Source: Salvator merianae (lineage: Eukaryota > Chordata > Lepidosauria > Squamata > Teiidae). From it: 64,000 nucleotides of DNA. The notes under the pieces are model-generated. The model worked only from the letters and a program-made list of their open reading frames with translations, ran no database searches and was not told the DNA's origin. The position numbers and the translations under genes were made by a program. The stretch covers positions 17,653,444 to 17,717,443 of the forward strand of contig QVOM02000034.1 of assembly GCA_003586115.2 (NCBI GenBank), given 5' to 3'. Positions 34,552 through 46,309 of this stretch are shown piece after piece. The first letter of the stretch is position 1; each line of letters opens with the position of its first letter.

Positions 34552-35015
34552 TGGACCTTTCTGCACTCACCTTTAATCTGGATTACAATCCTTTGTAATC
34601 TTCTTCAGGCCCTCAATGGTCCACACATTAGTGTGAATTTGGAAGGTCCTGTCCACTATTGGCATGCTTCGTCTGCATTAGACAGATCATTATCCAGATT
34701 AAGAGGCCCTTGATCTAGATCACTGATAGACCTCAATATTTAGGTCTGCCAGGATCCAGTGGGCCTGCTCTGGAACTCAAAGGCGTGCAAAAGACACACC
34801 TTCATTTTCTAAACTACCAGGGAACCCATTTTGGCGATGAACCAAAGTGCGGTGCAGAAACGGGTTCCCTAGAAGCAAGCTTCAAGGTCAATATGGGGGC
34901 TGATCTGGACCAGAATTGTCATGCAGACGGCACTGTTCTAGACCATGCCTTGCCATGTTCCAGACTAGAAAGCCTTGCTGGTCCAGACCCACTGGTCCAG
35001 AACAAGACAAGTTGA
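34552..35015. repeat. family E-like element
   Basis: GGACCTTTCTGCACTCACC starts it. TTAATCTGGATTACAATCC, TGATAGACCTCAATATTTAGG and CCACTGGTCCAGAAC follow in the order seen in neighbouring copies. Three such copies within 1.8 kb form a local cluster. Confidence 0.5.
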
Positions 35016-36954
35016 GCACAGAAAGACCCCAGATGGCACAGTTTGTAAAGCCAGAAGCAGCTGTAATATGGAATATGGAATCTACATATAACCACATTGA
35101 GCAAGTCTTAGGCAACCATCAGACATGAACAAATTAGTCTGTTTCAGGAAAAAAGAGAATCAGTCACTTATCTTGAGGAATCACATACATTTTATGATAA
35201 TGCTCACTGAGAATGCTCACTCCTTTGTCCATACTTAGTGCTCTGCAGGCTCAGTCTGCAGAGAAACTTTTTCTGCTCCACCTCTCCTACCCTTTCACTC
35301 TTTATTCCCTCTGTGTGATTGGATGCCACTTCATTCTATCCCCACCCCTTCCCATGTGTCCCCTCCCCCTAAAGGGAAAAGAGAACTATGAAACCAAGAA
35401 AAGAGGTGAGCACATGGCACAGGCTGCATGTGGGTTTTTTGGTGTGGCAATGTGGAGCAGCTTAAGGCTTGACGGAGAGGCTAGTCTGCATTTACTTAAT
35501 TGTGAAAAAGTGCAAAACTAGAGATCCCTTCGCCCTGGGCTTGTAAGGCATCACAAAGGTGAATGTAGAGGGGCATGGATGCTTCTACTGGCCAGCTGAG
35601 TTTAACTGAACAGGTAACCCTGCATGAGAGTCCATAAGACAAGGCTGCTCTCAGTCTCACATGGGGCAAAGAGGAAGTGGGGGATACATGCCATTGGCTG
35701 GAGAGTGAAATTAAAACCCACCCAGGAAAGTACGGTTCCACCCCCAACAATCCTCTCACTTGATTACACCTTTAAAATGTAACTGGGCTAAAAGGCAGGA
35801 CCGTTTTCAGTGCTGGATTAATCTGAATACAGGATAGCTTGAATTTTGGTGGGATAACCCAGAGAAAAGTTAGAAGACCATTAAGAAGTGTGATCCCTGT
35901 GACCCTGAAACTGCCTGAATGCTTCTTAAAACTTGTGTGTGACCAGACCCTGATGGCCTGATGTCAAGTGTAAACCAAATTTTCATGCCTGCTTATGCTC
36001 TACACTTTTTCCTATTCATGCCACATCATCCCCCAGAACTTTAAATCTACTTTATAGCTGCTGTAGCTTAGGAAGTCTCTAACAAGCAGAATATAAACTT
36101 TCTAAAATTCATGGATTAACAAAACATTACATACTGCAGATACTTGGATTTCTATTTAATATATTTAAAGGCCACCCTTATAACCAAAGATAAAGCTGAC
36201 TCATAAGTGCCTGAGTTATATTCCAGAAATCCCTTATGAATATTGAAATATGGAGGATGGGGGGCTGTTAAAATACCCCACTCCACTACCACAGAGCTGT
36301 TCCAAAATACTGTGATTAAAATTATAACTAAGCAAGAGAATGCCACCTCCTCAGTTGTTAAACAAAAGCTAAGACTGAGCAAATCACAGATGTCAAGACT
36401 TTGTTATGTCATCAAATACGAATATCTAAAATCTCAGCAGCTGAAGATGCAAATCACATTATGTCCTGTGGTTATACACTGGACAAATCAGGACAGACAA
36501 AAGGAAATATTTTTCTTGATTCAATCCAGGTTTCCCCTTACTACTAAAATCAGTTAACTGAAAATAACATCTTCTTCATCTTCAGTGAACATTAGGTTTG
36601 GTTCTACCTGCACATACACTAGCATCTCATCCCATTCTGATTCATTGCCTTCTCCTAATCCTTTCCCAAACCAGGTAAAGGATGCATTACTGGGAAAGGT
36701 AGGCTTTGAGGCCTTTTCTGATGGTGTGATATGTACACGCCTTCTTTCCGTGAGTCATGAGGAAGACGGACACAAATGTGGTATCCTGCACCATGCTGAA
36801 CCAATGCTGGGTCAGATTAAAAGATTCAGCACAGGATAGGATTGGATGCTGGGGGCCCAAGCTAAGTTTCCAGCCTCTGTAGTTGCTGGCCAGGGCTATT
36901 TTGACCAGGTACCCATATGCAGCCCACTTCCAGAGCTGCTTCTAGGTGACCAGG
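35016..36954. other. mostly unique-looking sequence
   Basis: The end CTTAAAACTTGTGTGTGACC at 35,926-35,945, followed by AGACCC, resembles a MITE terminus (reverse GGGTCTGGTCACACAC), but its left partner is not found. Frames up to 104 codons (36,243-36,557) lack domains. Confidence 0.3.
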
Positions 36955-37200
36955 AAGCAGCACTGGGCTTCTCTGCCCTGGTAGACCTAACCACCTGCTT
37001 GTATTCTATTGGCAGGTGAGCAGCTCATCTGGAATACCAGCCTGGAATGCTGTGTGGACTGCTTTCAAGTGGTCCACAGTTGGAAAGGGCTGTGGTGACC
37101 TTTTTGTGCCATGGCCCAGTCCAAGACTCCTGGTAGACCAGTACGCAGTGTGGATAAGGTCCACCAGGGGATCCCCTAGGCCGGTCTAAACAGCTCACTG
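36955..37200. repeat. family E-like fragment
   Basis: CCTGGTAGACCTAACCACC, TGGAATACCAGCCTGGAATG and CTCCTGGTAGACCAGTACGC match family interior words. Termini are not visible. Confidence 0.3.
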
Positions 37201-37861
37201 AAGACATAGAAAATGTTGGAAAATGTTGCTCACTGGAGAATGTTGCTCTTTTGAAGCCTGTAAAATGGAACTTGAAGATGCCCCTTTCAAATGAAATCTT
37301 TTCAAGCTACCATGTGCCTGAACAGCACTCCCGGAAGCGTCTGTGGGCAAAGAATCTCTGCCCCTAGGGCCGATTTAGCTCCTAAGGAACCAGTGCTGCT
37401 CGCTGCTTCCCACAAACGCAGTAATATCTGGAGGAGGCATTTGTCCTCTCTCACCTGGCAGGAGGGGAATAAGTGCTTTCTCTCATGTTTTTGGCTATAA
37501 ACTACAGAGGGGGAAAATGAGAAAAGGGCAGTTCCTTTACTTTCTCTTCTCTCCCCCCCCCCCAAGCCTCACAGTTGCTTTCAACAGTGGCAGGAAATAC
37601 TGTAGTTTTGCAGCATCCCCCCAAAAGTGCTACTATAGAGCCCCCTTGTAGCTGCTCCTTCATTTTAGATCCACTTTCACAAGTCATGGGCCTGAAGACA
37701 TTTTGGACCACAAGCCAGATAGCATGGATCCCAGCTAGGGGATAGTAGTAATAGGAATCAGGGGGGAATATGCATGGCCAGCAAGTGTGCTTGGACCTTC
37801 CATTCTGCATGCTGGAGCAATCTAAGGGAGACCCGGGCAGAAGAGAGGCTTCTAGTACGCC
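37201..37861. other. nothing recognised
   Basis: The 87- and 102-codon minus frames at 37,302-37,810 overlap each other and a C11 run at 37,554-37,564. No domain. Confidence 0.3.
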
Positions 37862-37985
37862 TGCTGGTCCAGTATACAGCCCAGGGTGGTCACAAGTAGA
37901 AGTGGTCTGCCATTATCTTTTTCCAGGAGGGTGTCAGGCATTGAACCTGTGACTGTCTGTTTTCCAAGCAACTAAGCCACAGCCA
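37862..37985 (-). repeat. tRNA-derived SINE
   Basis: On the minus strand GGCTGTGGCTTAGTTGCTTGG has an A-box-like start. GGTTCAATGCC fits the B-box consensus GWTCRANNC at the usual spacing. A non-tRNA body follows towards 37,862. It is a SINE head rather than a functional tRNA, since it lacks a foldable anticodon arm and acceptor pairing. Confidence 0.5.
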
Positions 37986-38099
37986 CTTCCAATGAAATTA
38001 TTATTTCACTGGTGAACACAGCTTAGATATACCTCTTCTAGTCATTATAAAAGGGTGTTTTGACCCTTAACAATTTTAGAGTGCATCATTTCCATTACA

Positions 38100-38302
38100 G
38101 GCTGTGATCAGACACAACAAAAAAAAGCATCTCTGAGGCAGCTCAGAGATGACTTCAAGGTGGGATTGTTCACACACCAGTCTGCCCCTCCCTCTTCTCA
38201 CAAAGATTCTATGCTAGAAAAGGTGGATTAGAGAAGACTTGGGAACACAAACGCCACACACTGTCCTGTAAGGCGCCCCTTTTGTTATGTCTGAACACAG
38301 CC
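38100..38302 (-). repeat. MITE, family D
   Basis: The ends are GGCTGTGATCAGACACAAC and (reverse complement of the right end) GGCTGTGTTCAGACATAACA. The 203-bp element has flanks ACA and ATA, a diverged 3-bp duplication. The interior CACACACCAGTCTGCCCCTCC and GAATTCTATGC-type module is shared with 44,345-44,557 (opposite orientation), 40,867-41,040 and 54,379-54,552. Confidence 0.8.
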
Positions 38303-39639
38303 ATAGTATTAGAGAAATATTTGGCATGGATACATTAATTAAATGTAGCCCTATTATTGGAACTGCTCGAGATTTTGGAAAGTCATTTGTCCTCTTCTAT
38401 TTTTGTTTTGGAATTCACAATGACATGTAACAAACTCAGTAGATAGGAGTAGCAACCATAGGGTAGGTAAAAATATTCAAGCCATAGAATGAAGAAACTC
38501 TCTTTTCTGCAGTAGACATTTTCCCTTTTGCCAGCCAAAGGATTTTTATTACCCTTCCACATTACAAGCCTCATTAGCTTGTGTTCTGCATAAATCTAAA
38601 GCCAACTTGGCATGACAACTGATCCTAAAAATGTATGCAGTGTATAGCATGAGCAAAATAACAGTACAAAATTTATAATGCTCATTAGGTATATTTTCAG
38701 TATTACAATATCCCCAATCTAAATTTTAATCACAGCTTTGTCATTTTGCTTTAGGCTCCAGTAGGTTTGCATAAATTTAGATGTAATTTGCAGGATGAAA
38801 GATGAGGATGGCAGCTGAAGTAGCTAGAGTTTAATATAAGAATATTATATACAGTGTCTCAGTGTACTGAAGTACATTATAGTTTTCAAATTACGTTGTG
38901 CACAATTTGGCTGTCCAAAGTACATTTTCAGTCTACTCTCAGATCTCACTAGAAATCCATTTGAATTGGGGAATGGTTTAGTTTTTTAGATTGCTGGACT
39001 CTATGAACTTTACAAGCTTCAAAATAACCTGCTCAACACATACTGATTCCTCCCTCCCTCCTTCCTCCAATGTCAGTGTTAACATCACAAGCATAATCTT
39101 ATCCTGATCTTCTTCTTTCCCTTGTACTTTTGTTCTCCTTTTATGTTTCTATAAGCACTTGGTTAAAATCAATATCATTAGGAAGACAAAATATAAACAT
39201 ACCATTCTCCATTTTAGCCTGAGTTGGGCCTTCATCATGGTGAAATGTGCCGCATTCCCATGTGTGCCTGCTGCAGCTCCCCTGCATCTGTGCTGGCACT
39301 GGGGACATGAAACTCCTCAGTGAAGCTATAAAGGCAGCCCGTTCCAGTGCAGGCACCTCTCTGAGGCATTTCTTGCTCACAGAGTGGAGCTACGGCTGGT
39401 ATTGTGGTTAATGGAGCTTACTTCCAGGAAATATTTCTATCCTGGAAGTATGCAACATTGAGCAGGATTGGCTGACTTCTGAATGTGCCTAATTTTGAAA
39501 CTTATTCAGAAATTGGCTCTTCTGTGGCTGGTGATGCTTACTCCAAGAAAAATGGAATAAACACTGTTACTCACTCACAGAAAATGGAGGTGGGGTAATT
39601 ATCCAATTCTAAGGTGGAAGGACTTAGTCTTGAATATCA
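38303..39639. other. AT-rich unique-looking block
   Basis: About 38,575-38,860 is free of recognised repeats and rich in TTAATC, ATTA and TGCATAAATT words. It is a candidate conserved noncoding element, on inference. Frames up to 79 codons lack domains. Confidence 0.3.
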
Positions 39640-39835
39640 GCAGGATGCCAGTATTTGCTCTGCAAATGCTGCTATCCTGCTCCCAAAGTTTGCCGTGACA
39701 GCAGCTGATCAAGTTGTGGAGCACAATTTACTGCTCCAGAGCTAGTCGTGGAGGCTGTTCCCAGTCACGTGGACCTCTGCACAGGTCAAATGCACTTAGC
39801 TAGCAAGTGGCCCTCACACTCACTAGCTTAAAATG
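39640..39835 (+). repeat. family A fragment
   Basis: ATCAGCAGGATGCCAGTATT, the stem-loop GTTGTGGAGCACAATTTACT...GCTCCAGAGCT at 39,712-39,743 and TTAGCTAGCAAGTG keep the family order. Both termini are lost. Confidence 0.5.
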
Positions 39836-40306
39836 CAAGAAGGCCTTATGTCCTCTCTGGCTCTACCTCTCTGACCTTTCTGGCTTTACCTATCTTCGAA
39901 TTACCCAGCATCTTACCATCTGGCTAGGCCACCTGGTGCCACTGCTTTTATATGGTTCAGAAAATGTGATTTTTCCTTGTTCCATACAATCTGAGGATGC
40001 AATCAGAGATGCTTAATGAGGTGCCCTCCGAGTGAATTTGAGTTTGTAGCAATAGGCATATTCTGCCTGCAGTGGCCTTACCCCATCTCAATGTCTGGGA
40101 ATGGATGCCCCTTCCTCATTTGGGGTTTCATAATATTGAAGGTGTCTCTTTCTTTTAGTCAGATTGGGCAGGAAGCTACATAAATACAGAGGTGGGAAAT
40201 GTAGCCAATCACAGCACGGGAACAATTGTTACAGATGAGTAATCAATCAGGGCTACAGAAAACCAAACAGATGAGAGGCCAATCAGTGAGTAGCTCTTGT
40301 TGTCAA
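39836..40306. other. nothing recognised
   Basis: No repeat or domain-bearing frame. Confidence 0.35.
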
Positions 40307-40472
40307 GGGAGGTGTTCACAGACCTGGAGGTGAACAAACACTGCAGTGTGGAAAAATGAGGCTTTGGGGCACTTATTTATTTAATTGTTTAAAGGGCATG
40401 TTTTTGTGCATCTACAGAGCTGATACTTTTTCTTAAAGGGTTGACTAAAAAAAGCCCCATCTGATCATACCC
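40307..40472. repeat. short DNA element, family D/H-like ends
   Basis: The right end CCCCATCTGATCATACCC (reverse GGGTATGATCAGATGGGG) matches the H terminus. The left end GGGAGGTGTTCACAGACC is a plausible partner. Flanks CAA and TGA do not match, so the left boundary is tentative. Confidence 0.35.
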
Positions 40473-40866
40473 TGAGGTGTTTTCAACATTATTTAGGCTC
40501 TGAGACACCCTTAACATGGTGGCCCTTACTTCTAGAGCACCACTGATTTATTGATAGCTACTTTCTCCTCTTCACAGTGCAATTGACTTACATTGATTGA
40601 GTGAGTCTTCTTTCAGTGGATCCTTGACTTCCTTTGCTAGGTTGGATCTCTGTGAGCCCACTAACTCGCTAGTATTTGATAGATGACACAATCACTTGCC
40701 GAACATGGTTTTTGATAGAGCTATACTGGGGGTTTATTTATAAATGACAGAAAGAACAGGCTTGCAAAGAGCTGGAATATTTCTGATGTTCTTTCACTAT
40801 GGAGTTGCCAACAATCTAGGAACGGAGTGGAGTCCCCAAACACACATTACCTTGAGGACAATCTTA

Positions 40867-41040
40867 AGCTGTGATCAGACATAACAAAAGGGGTGCCTCA
40901 GAGGCACCTCAGAGAGACAGTGCGTGGCACTCATGTCCCAACTCTTCTCTAATCCACCTTTTCTATCTTAGAATGTTTGTGAGGGAGGAGGGGCAGAACA
41001 ACCCCACCTCAAAGCCTTCAATAAGACATCTCAGAGGATG
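40867..41040 (+). repeat. MITE, family D, right end lost
   Basis: AGCTGTGATCAGACATAACA, then GGGGTGCCTCAGAGGCACC (a perfect internal palindrome) and ACAGTGCGTGGCACTCATG align with 44,345 onward. The copy decays near 41,040. Confidence 0.7.
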
Positions 41041-41432
41041 GGAACTGGGAACTGATAGAGAAACAAATTGTTGTGTACTGCCTTCTATGAATCATACTGT
41101 ATTTCCTTTCTCTGCGCATACGCCTACTCAGATTATCCCCTTATGAGGCCAGGACTCAGGTAAGGACCTCCTTTTTTCTTCATGGTTGCTTTGGCTGAAG
41201 TTTGAGCAAATGCTCACATTAATGCCTGAGTATCATCACATGGCACTGATTGTGTTTTCTAAGAGTCCCTTGGGCAGAAAGCCTTAAAGTAAAAACAAGA
41301 CATTTAATTTTTCATTTATAACAATGCTTCCTTGTCTCTATCACACAGGAAACCTCAGAGAATGGTTTTAGGAAGGATTTGGGAATCCTACTGCACTGAA
41401 GGAATAACCAGTAAGAATCTGGGATCGTAAAA
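41041..41432. other. nothing recognised
   Basis: No repeat or frame of note. Confidence 0.35.
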
Positions 41433-41694
41433 GGCTGCATCTCCACTTCTGGGTAGTAGCAGCTAAGTCCTTATTTCCATTTTAGCGTGAAATGGCACCA
41501 CAGAATGGTGTCTCCTCCATGCAGGGCAGGAGAAATCACTCCAAATGAGGTGCCTCTGCTGAGAATAGCCCCAGAAAATGGGCCAGTGAGATTGCTGCAA
41601 GGCACTCACTGCTGCCAAAACTGGAGGTAGTGTGGCAACAGATGCCTTCTTGGACCCAAGGAGGTGCCCCAGACTGGTAAGTGGAGACACAGCC
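41433..41694. repeat. 262-bp MITE with GGCTG ends
   Basis: The left end GGCTGCATCTCCACTTCTGG pairs with the right end CTGGTAAGTGGAGACACAGCC, whose reverse complement is GGCTGTGTCTCCACTTACC. The interior has no coding capacity. Flanks are AAA and TAT, so no duplication remains. Confidence 0.7.
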
Positions 41695-42618
41695 TATGTG
41701 TTAAGGAAATAAGGTAAATGGATAATACATTACTGGTGGAGGGGAAGATGGATATTTTTTTTATGTATCAGTGAAATGGAAAGCACCAAGACAGATCTGA
41801 TCATTATATTTTGCTGGCATCTTTATATCTGCTGTAACTTGCTCTGAGCTTTATAGATGTCATAATGAACACTGTATTTTTGGTTTGTTTGTTTGTTTGT
41901 TAAGTATATTCCAACTGCCTAGAATTCTGGGACAATCTTCTGAATGAAGGCAACTGTTTATATAAAGTACAATCTGGAACTGTTCACAATCTTAACCAAG
42001 CATTAGATTTGGCAAATCTTACATTGGGGTGTTTTTAGATATACTGCTGCATAAGAAGCAGTGATAGTTTAGGGATCTGCCAAACTGTAGTTTGTCAAAG
42101 TACAAACTGCATTAGAGGCCCAGTGCTTTATCTGACAGTCCTAACTCTCTTTGGTACTTTTTCCTGCTCAGCCTCTTTCTCTTTCCATTGAGTTCACTTT
42201 CTTTAATGATCCCCTTAGCACCTAGTTAGCTCTGATTGGTTGCAAAACATATGACATTGTATTTATAGGATGATCCCTGATGGGCTGTAAATAACCCAGA
42301 AACTTCTGTAACCATCTTACAGGTAAGAATGGTGCACACCAAACAACAGAACACTAAATCAGACAAATAAAAGATGCAACCAATGAGGGAGATTTCTTAG
42401 AAACATGGCAGTTAATAATAGATTATGAAGCACAGGCACAGACCTCTGAACTCTCAGTTCATTTGTACATTCAATATTGGTTACAGTGACAAAGTAGCAC
42501 TGATAAACTGCCAATGGGTGCCTGCTATACCAACTGTGTACAATTTTTTGTACAATTCTGAATATGGTCTTAATGTTGTACCCACTATTACCTGGTATAG
42601 ATATGGTCACTCAAATTT
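41695..42618. other. AT-rich sequence with (GTTT)n
   Basis: A (GTTT)n run lies at 41,883-41,901. No repeat family or domain is recognised. Short opposed frames at 42,359-42,631 are not convincing. Confidence 0.35.
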
Positions 42619-42720
42619 CATAGACTCATAGAGTTGGAAGGGATCTCCAAGGTCATCAAGTCCTGCCTAATGCAGGGATCACTTGCACATCCTGGACAGG
42701 GACCTCCAGTGAAGGGCAAC
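42619..42720 (-). mobile_element. CR1 LINE, very short 3' end
   Basis: TCATAGACTCATAGAGTTGG, then GATCTCCAAGGTCATCAAG and CCTGGACAGGGACCTCCAG, are the reverse complement of a CR1 terminus of another subfamily than the copies at 6,280 and 17,922. Confidence 0.85.
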
Positions 42721-42814
42721 CTACCACTTCATGAAGTAAAGTATTCGCTTTGTGCAATAATTGTACTTTTTGACTTACTGGTAAATAGTGTAAGATGATT
42801 GTGCTTTGTATTTT

Positions 42815-42905
42815 TTTTAAACAGCATAGGATTTTTATACTACCCTTCACCAGAGCCCCAGGGTGGAGGAAAACAGAGCCATATAATTTAAAAACAATAA
42901 AATCA
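42815..42905 (-). repeat. L2-like 3' end
   Basis: TTATACTACCCTTCACCAGA and GCCCCAGGGTGGAGGAAAAC match the reverse of the terminus at 30,150-30,185. Only the last part remains. Confidence 0.5.
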
Positions 42906-43070
42906 AGAAAGTAGGAAGATAACTTCATTGTCACCACTTCCACTTATGGTGAAAGCTATAAAATAAACTAAAGAACACAATTTCTTGGTTAGTCTCCAAA
43001 AGACAAATGAACAGGTGTATTTTCACTAGTGGTTGAAAGAAGCAACAATGCAGAAAGCATTTGTCACTAG

Positions 43071-43370
43071 TAGTGATGTGCACAAATTGAAATTTAGTGG
43101 TTTGATTCAAATTGAACCAGCTACCCTTGGTCTGGGTTTGCTTCAAACCATTTTTTTTTAGCTATAAGGTGGTTCAGTTCACATGCGAACCAAGTATACC
43201 ACAGCATATCATTCTTGGTTTGCTACAGTTCACTTGTTTCATTAAGACACCCTTTGATTTGGGTTCACTTTGAACTGGGTTCTTCAAACAACAGGGTGGT
43301 TCAGTTCGCATGCAATCCATCCAGTTCACTACAAACCACAAACCGACTAAACCAGTTCGGCACATCTCTA
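43071..43370. mobile_element. hAT-like non-autonomous element with 8-bp duplication
   Basis: The 300-bp element starts TAGTGATGTGCACAAATTG and ends GTTCGGCACATCTCTA, giving inverted ends TAGWGATGTGC. It is flanked by gtcactag (43,063-43,070) and gtcattag (43,371-43,378), an 8-bp duplication with one mismatch, which is diagnostic of hAT. The interior repeats GGTTCAGTTC(A/G)CATGC twice (near 43,171 and 43,297). A truncated relative lies at 20,926. Confidence 0.85.
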
Positions 43371-43587
43371 GTCATTAGTATTCTTCCAGGATATTTTCAG
43401 TTTTCCAATCTAGCCTAAAGGACATAGTGTTTGCAGCTTAGGTTCCAAGATTGATGAGGAACATCTTAAATGTTGAGTTTTTAAAAAATCTGATCATGCA
43501 CTTTGAACTGCAGTGCAGCATGGTAATTGTAGTCAGTGTTCCTTTGAGATTCTTACTCGGGCTTTATATTTATTCTAGGCAAATTGC

Positions 43588-43673
43588 ACTGCAATCCTGT
43601 GCACATCAGGTTAACTACAAGTTCAGGTTCACTTGGGATTTATTCCTAAATAACTCTGTATAGGACTGCAGCC
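43588..43673. repeat. family G palindromic MITE
   Basis: ACTGCAATCCTGTGCACATC at the left pairs with CTGTATAGGACTGCAGCC at the right (imperfect inverted ends). This is the known lizard repeat type TGCAATCCTATGCACAC. The interior differs from the copy at 19,408. Confidence 0.6.
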
Positions 43674-44344
43674 TTAATGCAAACGAAAAGGAATGCAGGT
43701 GTTTTATTAGCTTTATCGACATGGTATATAATTGCTGAGGTACTGATCAATGACAAACTAATGATGTGGGCTTGTTGATGATGTTGGTTTTGACAGCTCA
43801 GCTGTGAAAGCTAATGCAGGTCCTGCTTGAATGTCAATGACGTTTTTAGCTGGAGGAGAAAAGAAAGTTTTGCAAACTGAAAACCTCTGCAAACAAATGC
43901 CAAGCACCATTAGTCACCAGGCAGCGTAGCAGCCGAGAAATGCTGCAGTATTTCTTATGGCCATTCTGGGAGCTCCCATCGAACTTCAGCTACTGCAGTG
44001 ATAATTGAGTGTCAGCTGACTGCAACACAGCCACCAACTCAGCCACCAATCAACTGCAAGCCAAGTTCAATAGCGAGGAACACAAGCCATAGTCAAAAGA
44101 ATGTTTCTTTCCTAAGTCCACTGCTATGGACTGAGCAAGCACAGTTACTGAAAAATAAATGCTTCGAGAGCATGGCTGCCAACTTGAGGATTCAAATTAG
44201 AATGATCTGAATGCTTGCTTGGACTCTCTGCCGTCTCTTTCCACATTATTATCTGGGTAAAAAAATGAAATGTATTTTAACTGAATGTATTCTCTTGTAG
44301 CTTATTCAAACAGCAGCAGAGACGTCAGACAAACATTTGAGCGA
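43674..44344. other. low-repeat block, possible conserved noncoding DNA
   Basis: It has no recognised repeat and no good frame. 43,690-43,990 contains GACAGCTCAGCTGTGAAAGC (palindromic E-box-like CAGCTG) and several homeodomain-type TAAT/ATTA words. Conservation is inferred, not seen. Confidence 0.25.
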
Positions 44345-44557
44345 GGCTGTGTTCAGACATAACAAAAGGGGTGCCTCAGAGGCACCTCATAGAGACAGTG
44401 TGTGACACTTGTGCTCCCAAGTCTTCTCTAATTCACATTTTTAGCATAGAATGTTCATGAGCAAGGGGAGGGGCAGACTGGGGTGTGAACAAGCCCACCT
44501 AGAAGCTTTCTTTGAGCTGCCTCAGAGATACTTTTTTTTTTGTGTCTGATCATAGCC
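44345..44557 (+). repeat. MITE, family D, intact
   Basis: The ends are GGCTGTGTTCAGACATAACA and GTGTCTGATCATAGCC. The subterminal palindrome GGGGTGCCTCAGAGGCACC sits just inside the left end. The 213-bp element is flanked by CGA and TGA, explained as one TGA/CGA duplication after a CpG transition. Confidence 0.8.
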
Positions 44558-45210
44558 TGAGATGAGCAAGGCGCAGAGGTTTCCTGCTCGTGCCATCAAC
44601 AGAGAGGCTATTTGAACAAGTATTTTGTGATATCACACCACAGCATGAGTGTGACTCTTATTTTCTCCTTGCATAAACAAGTCACACCTGGAGGGTATAG
44701 AGGACTGCCCATCATAAGCTAGTGTCACAGGAACTGCTCTGGACCTCGTGTTTTAGCTGTGTTCCCTTCATGCAAGGTTTTTAAGGACTTCTGGTTAGAT
44801 TTAACTGACAATTGATTGGAGCTGATCCCAAGGGAGTGGGAAATAACTTGACTGATTGAACGCAGCTCAATTTTATTGAATGAATAAAACAAAGCACTAG
44901 CTATATTACAGGAATGAAAGACACAGTAGCACACAATGGGAAGCATTTTAGTCAAATGATAGAATAACTCTAATAGCTTTAAGAAGTCACGCATGTGGCT
45001 AGGTACTAAGTAGCACCATGAAGCTTTCATCAGCAGCTACGCAATTAAAACTGTAACCAATCAGAGTGAAAAGAGGTGGAACTTTGTGCAAACTCAAAAG
45101 ATATCTGAAAAGGATGGCTGGGAAAGAAAAGATAAGAGATGTGGGGCATTTCTACATTTATCCTGATCTGCTGGTCCACATCATGCAGTTCTCCGGTTTG
45201 GATCAATCCC
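44558..45210. other. nothing recognised
   Basis: The 101-codon minus frame at 44,725-45,030 lacks domains. Confidence 0.35.
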
Positions 45211-45246
45211 CACGCTGCCCCCCCCAAGCTGCCCCCCCCCCCAAGC
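45211..45246. repeat. duplicated poly(C) tract
   Basis: GCTGCC followed by a C run and AAG occurs twice in tandem, the second C run being about 13 long. Assembly or base-calling errors in the run length are likely. Confidence 0.85.
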
Positions 45247-45394
45247 TCTTGTGAGCTTCAGTGCCAGCCCAGATGGCCAGGAATAGAAGTAGCTTTCATT
45301 TAAGTACGTTCAAATCAACTTTGCTCAACAAATTCATTGTTGAGACATTTTCAATGAGAACCTTGCTGATGTAATAACTTTTATAGGGGAACAG

Positions 45395-45690
45395 CATTTA
45401 TTTATTTATTTGTTTGTTTATTTGCTTTCTATACTTCCTTATATAAAAAGGTCCCAAGGCAGTTAGCAAGAAAACAAAATGCTAATACAACCATTTATAA
45501 CCCCTAAAGGGACTTATTCAAATGGAAGTTCTAGTAACCAAAAGCTTGGCTAACACGGAATGTCTGAATCAAACACTGAAAAACAGAAGGTATAAGTGCT
45601 TAGCAAACTTTCAGCAGGGAGGCTGTTTCATGGGGGCCAGTACAAAGAAAACCTTCTTATAAGGTGCTATTTCTTGAGGAACTGAAGATG
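45395..45690 (-). repeat. L2-like element with (AAAT/AAAC)n tail
   Basis: An ATTTATTT/GTTT tail (45,400-45,425) leads into TTCTATACTTCCTTATATAA, then GGTCCCAAGGCAGTTAGC and GGCTGTTTCATGGGGGCCAG. This is the reverse of an L2-type 3' end plus the A-x-x-L-W-N region. Confidence 0.5.
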
Positions 45691-46309
45691 TAACTACCAA
45701 GAGGTTTTGTTCACTGATGTCAGTTGTTGGGTAGGTATAGTGCCAAACATCTTACATGGGAGCAAGCAATTGTAGCCTATATGTGCTATGCAGACAATGT
45801 CTAGGATTGTGGGGAGGGAGGATTACCAAAGCAGTACCATATTCTGATGATGATTCTTGCATGGTTAAAAACAATGCAAAATCCCTGAGACTTGGTTGTA
45901 GTACCCAATGAGAACATTTGTTGATATGCATGCTTGCATTTGCTCCAGAACCAGTATGTTCTGATCTCATTTCAGTTAATCCATGCATTTGAGCACTGTC
46001 CACACAACATACTCCTCATCACTTTCTCATCTAGTTGGCACTCACTGCCAGCCTGCCTTTTGCAATTCTCATCCACATAGGGGAGTCCTCTTAGATCCAT
46101 CCCTCCTCTTCAAACAACAGGTGAAATCAGTGCTGTGGGGAGCATTTGCACAACTGCTGTTAGTGCAACAGCTCCATCCTTACCTAGATCAACAGATTCT
46201 GGCCTCAGTGATTCAGATCCATGTTATCTACCTGTATCCTGTGCAGAAATCCTGGGCTTCAGAGGCTGAAATTGCTGGATAGAAACCCATTCACCCAGGG
46301 CTCATTAGG
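45691..46309. other. nothing recognised
   Basis: The frames at 45,752-46,003 and 45,983-46,282 have no domain. Confidence 0.35.
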
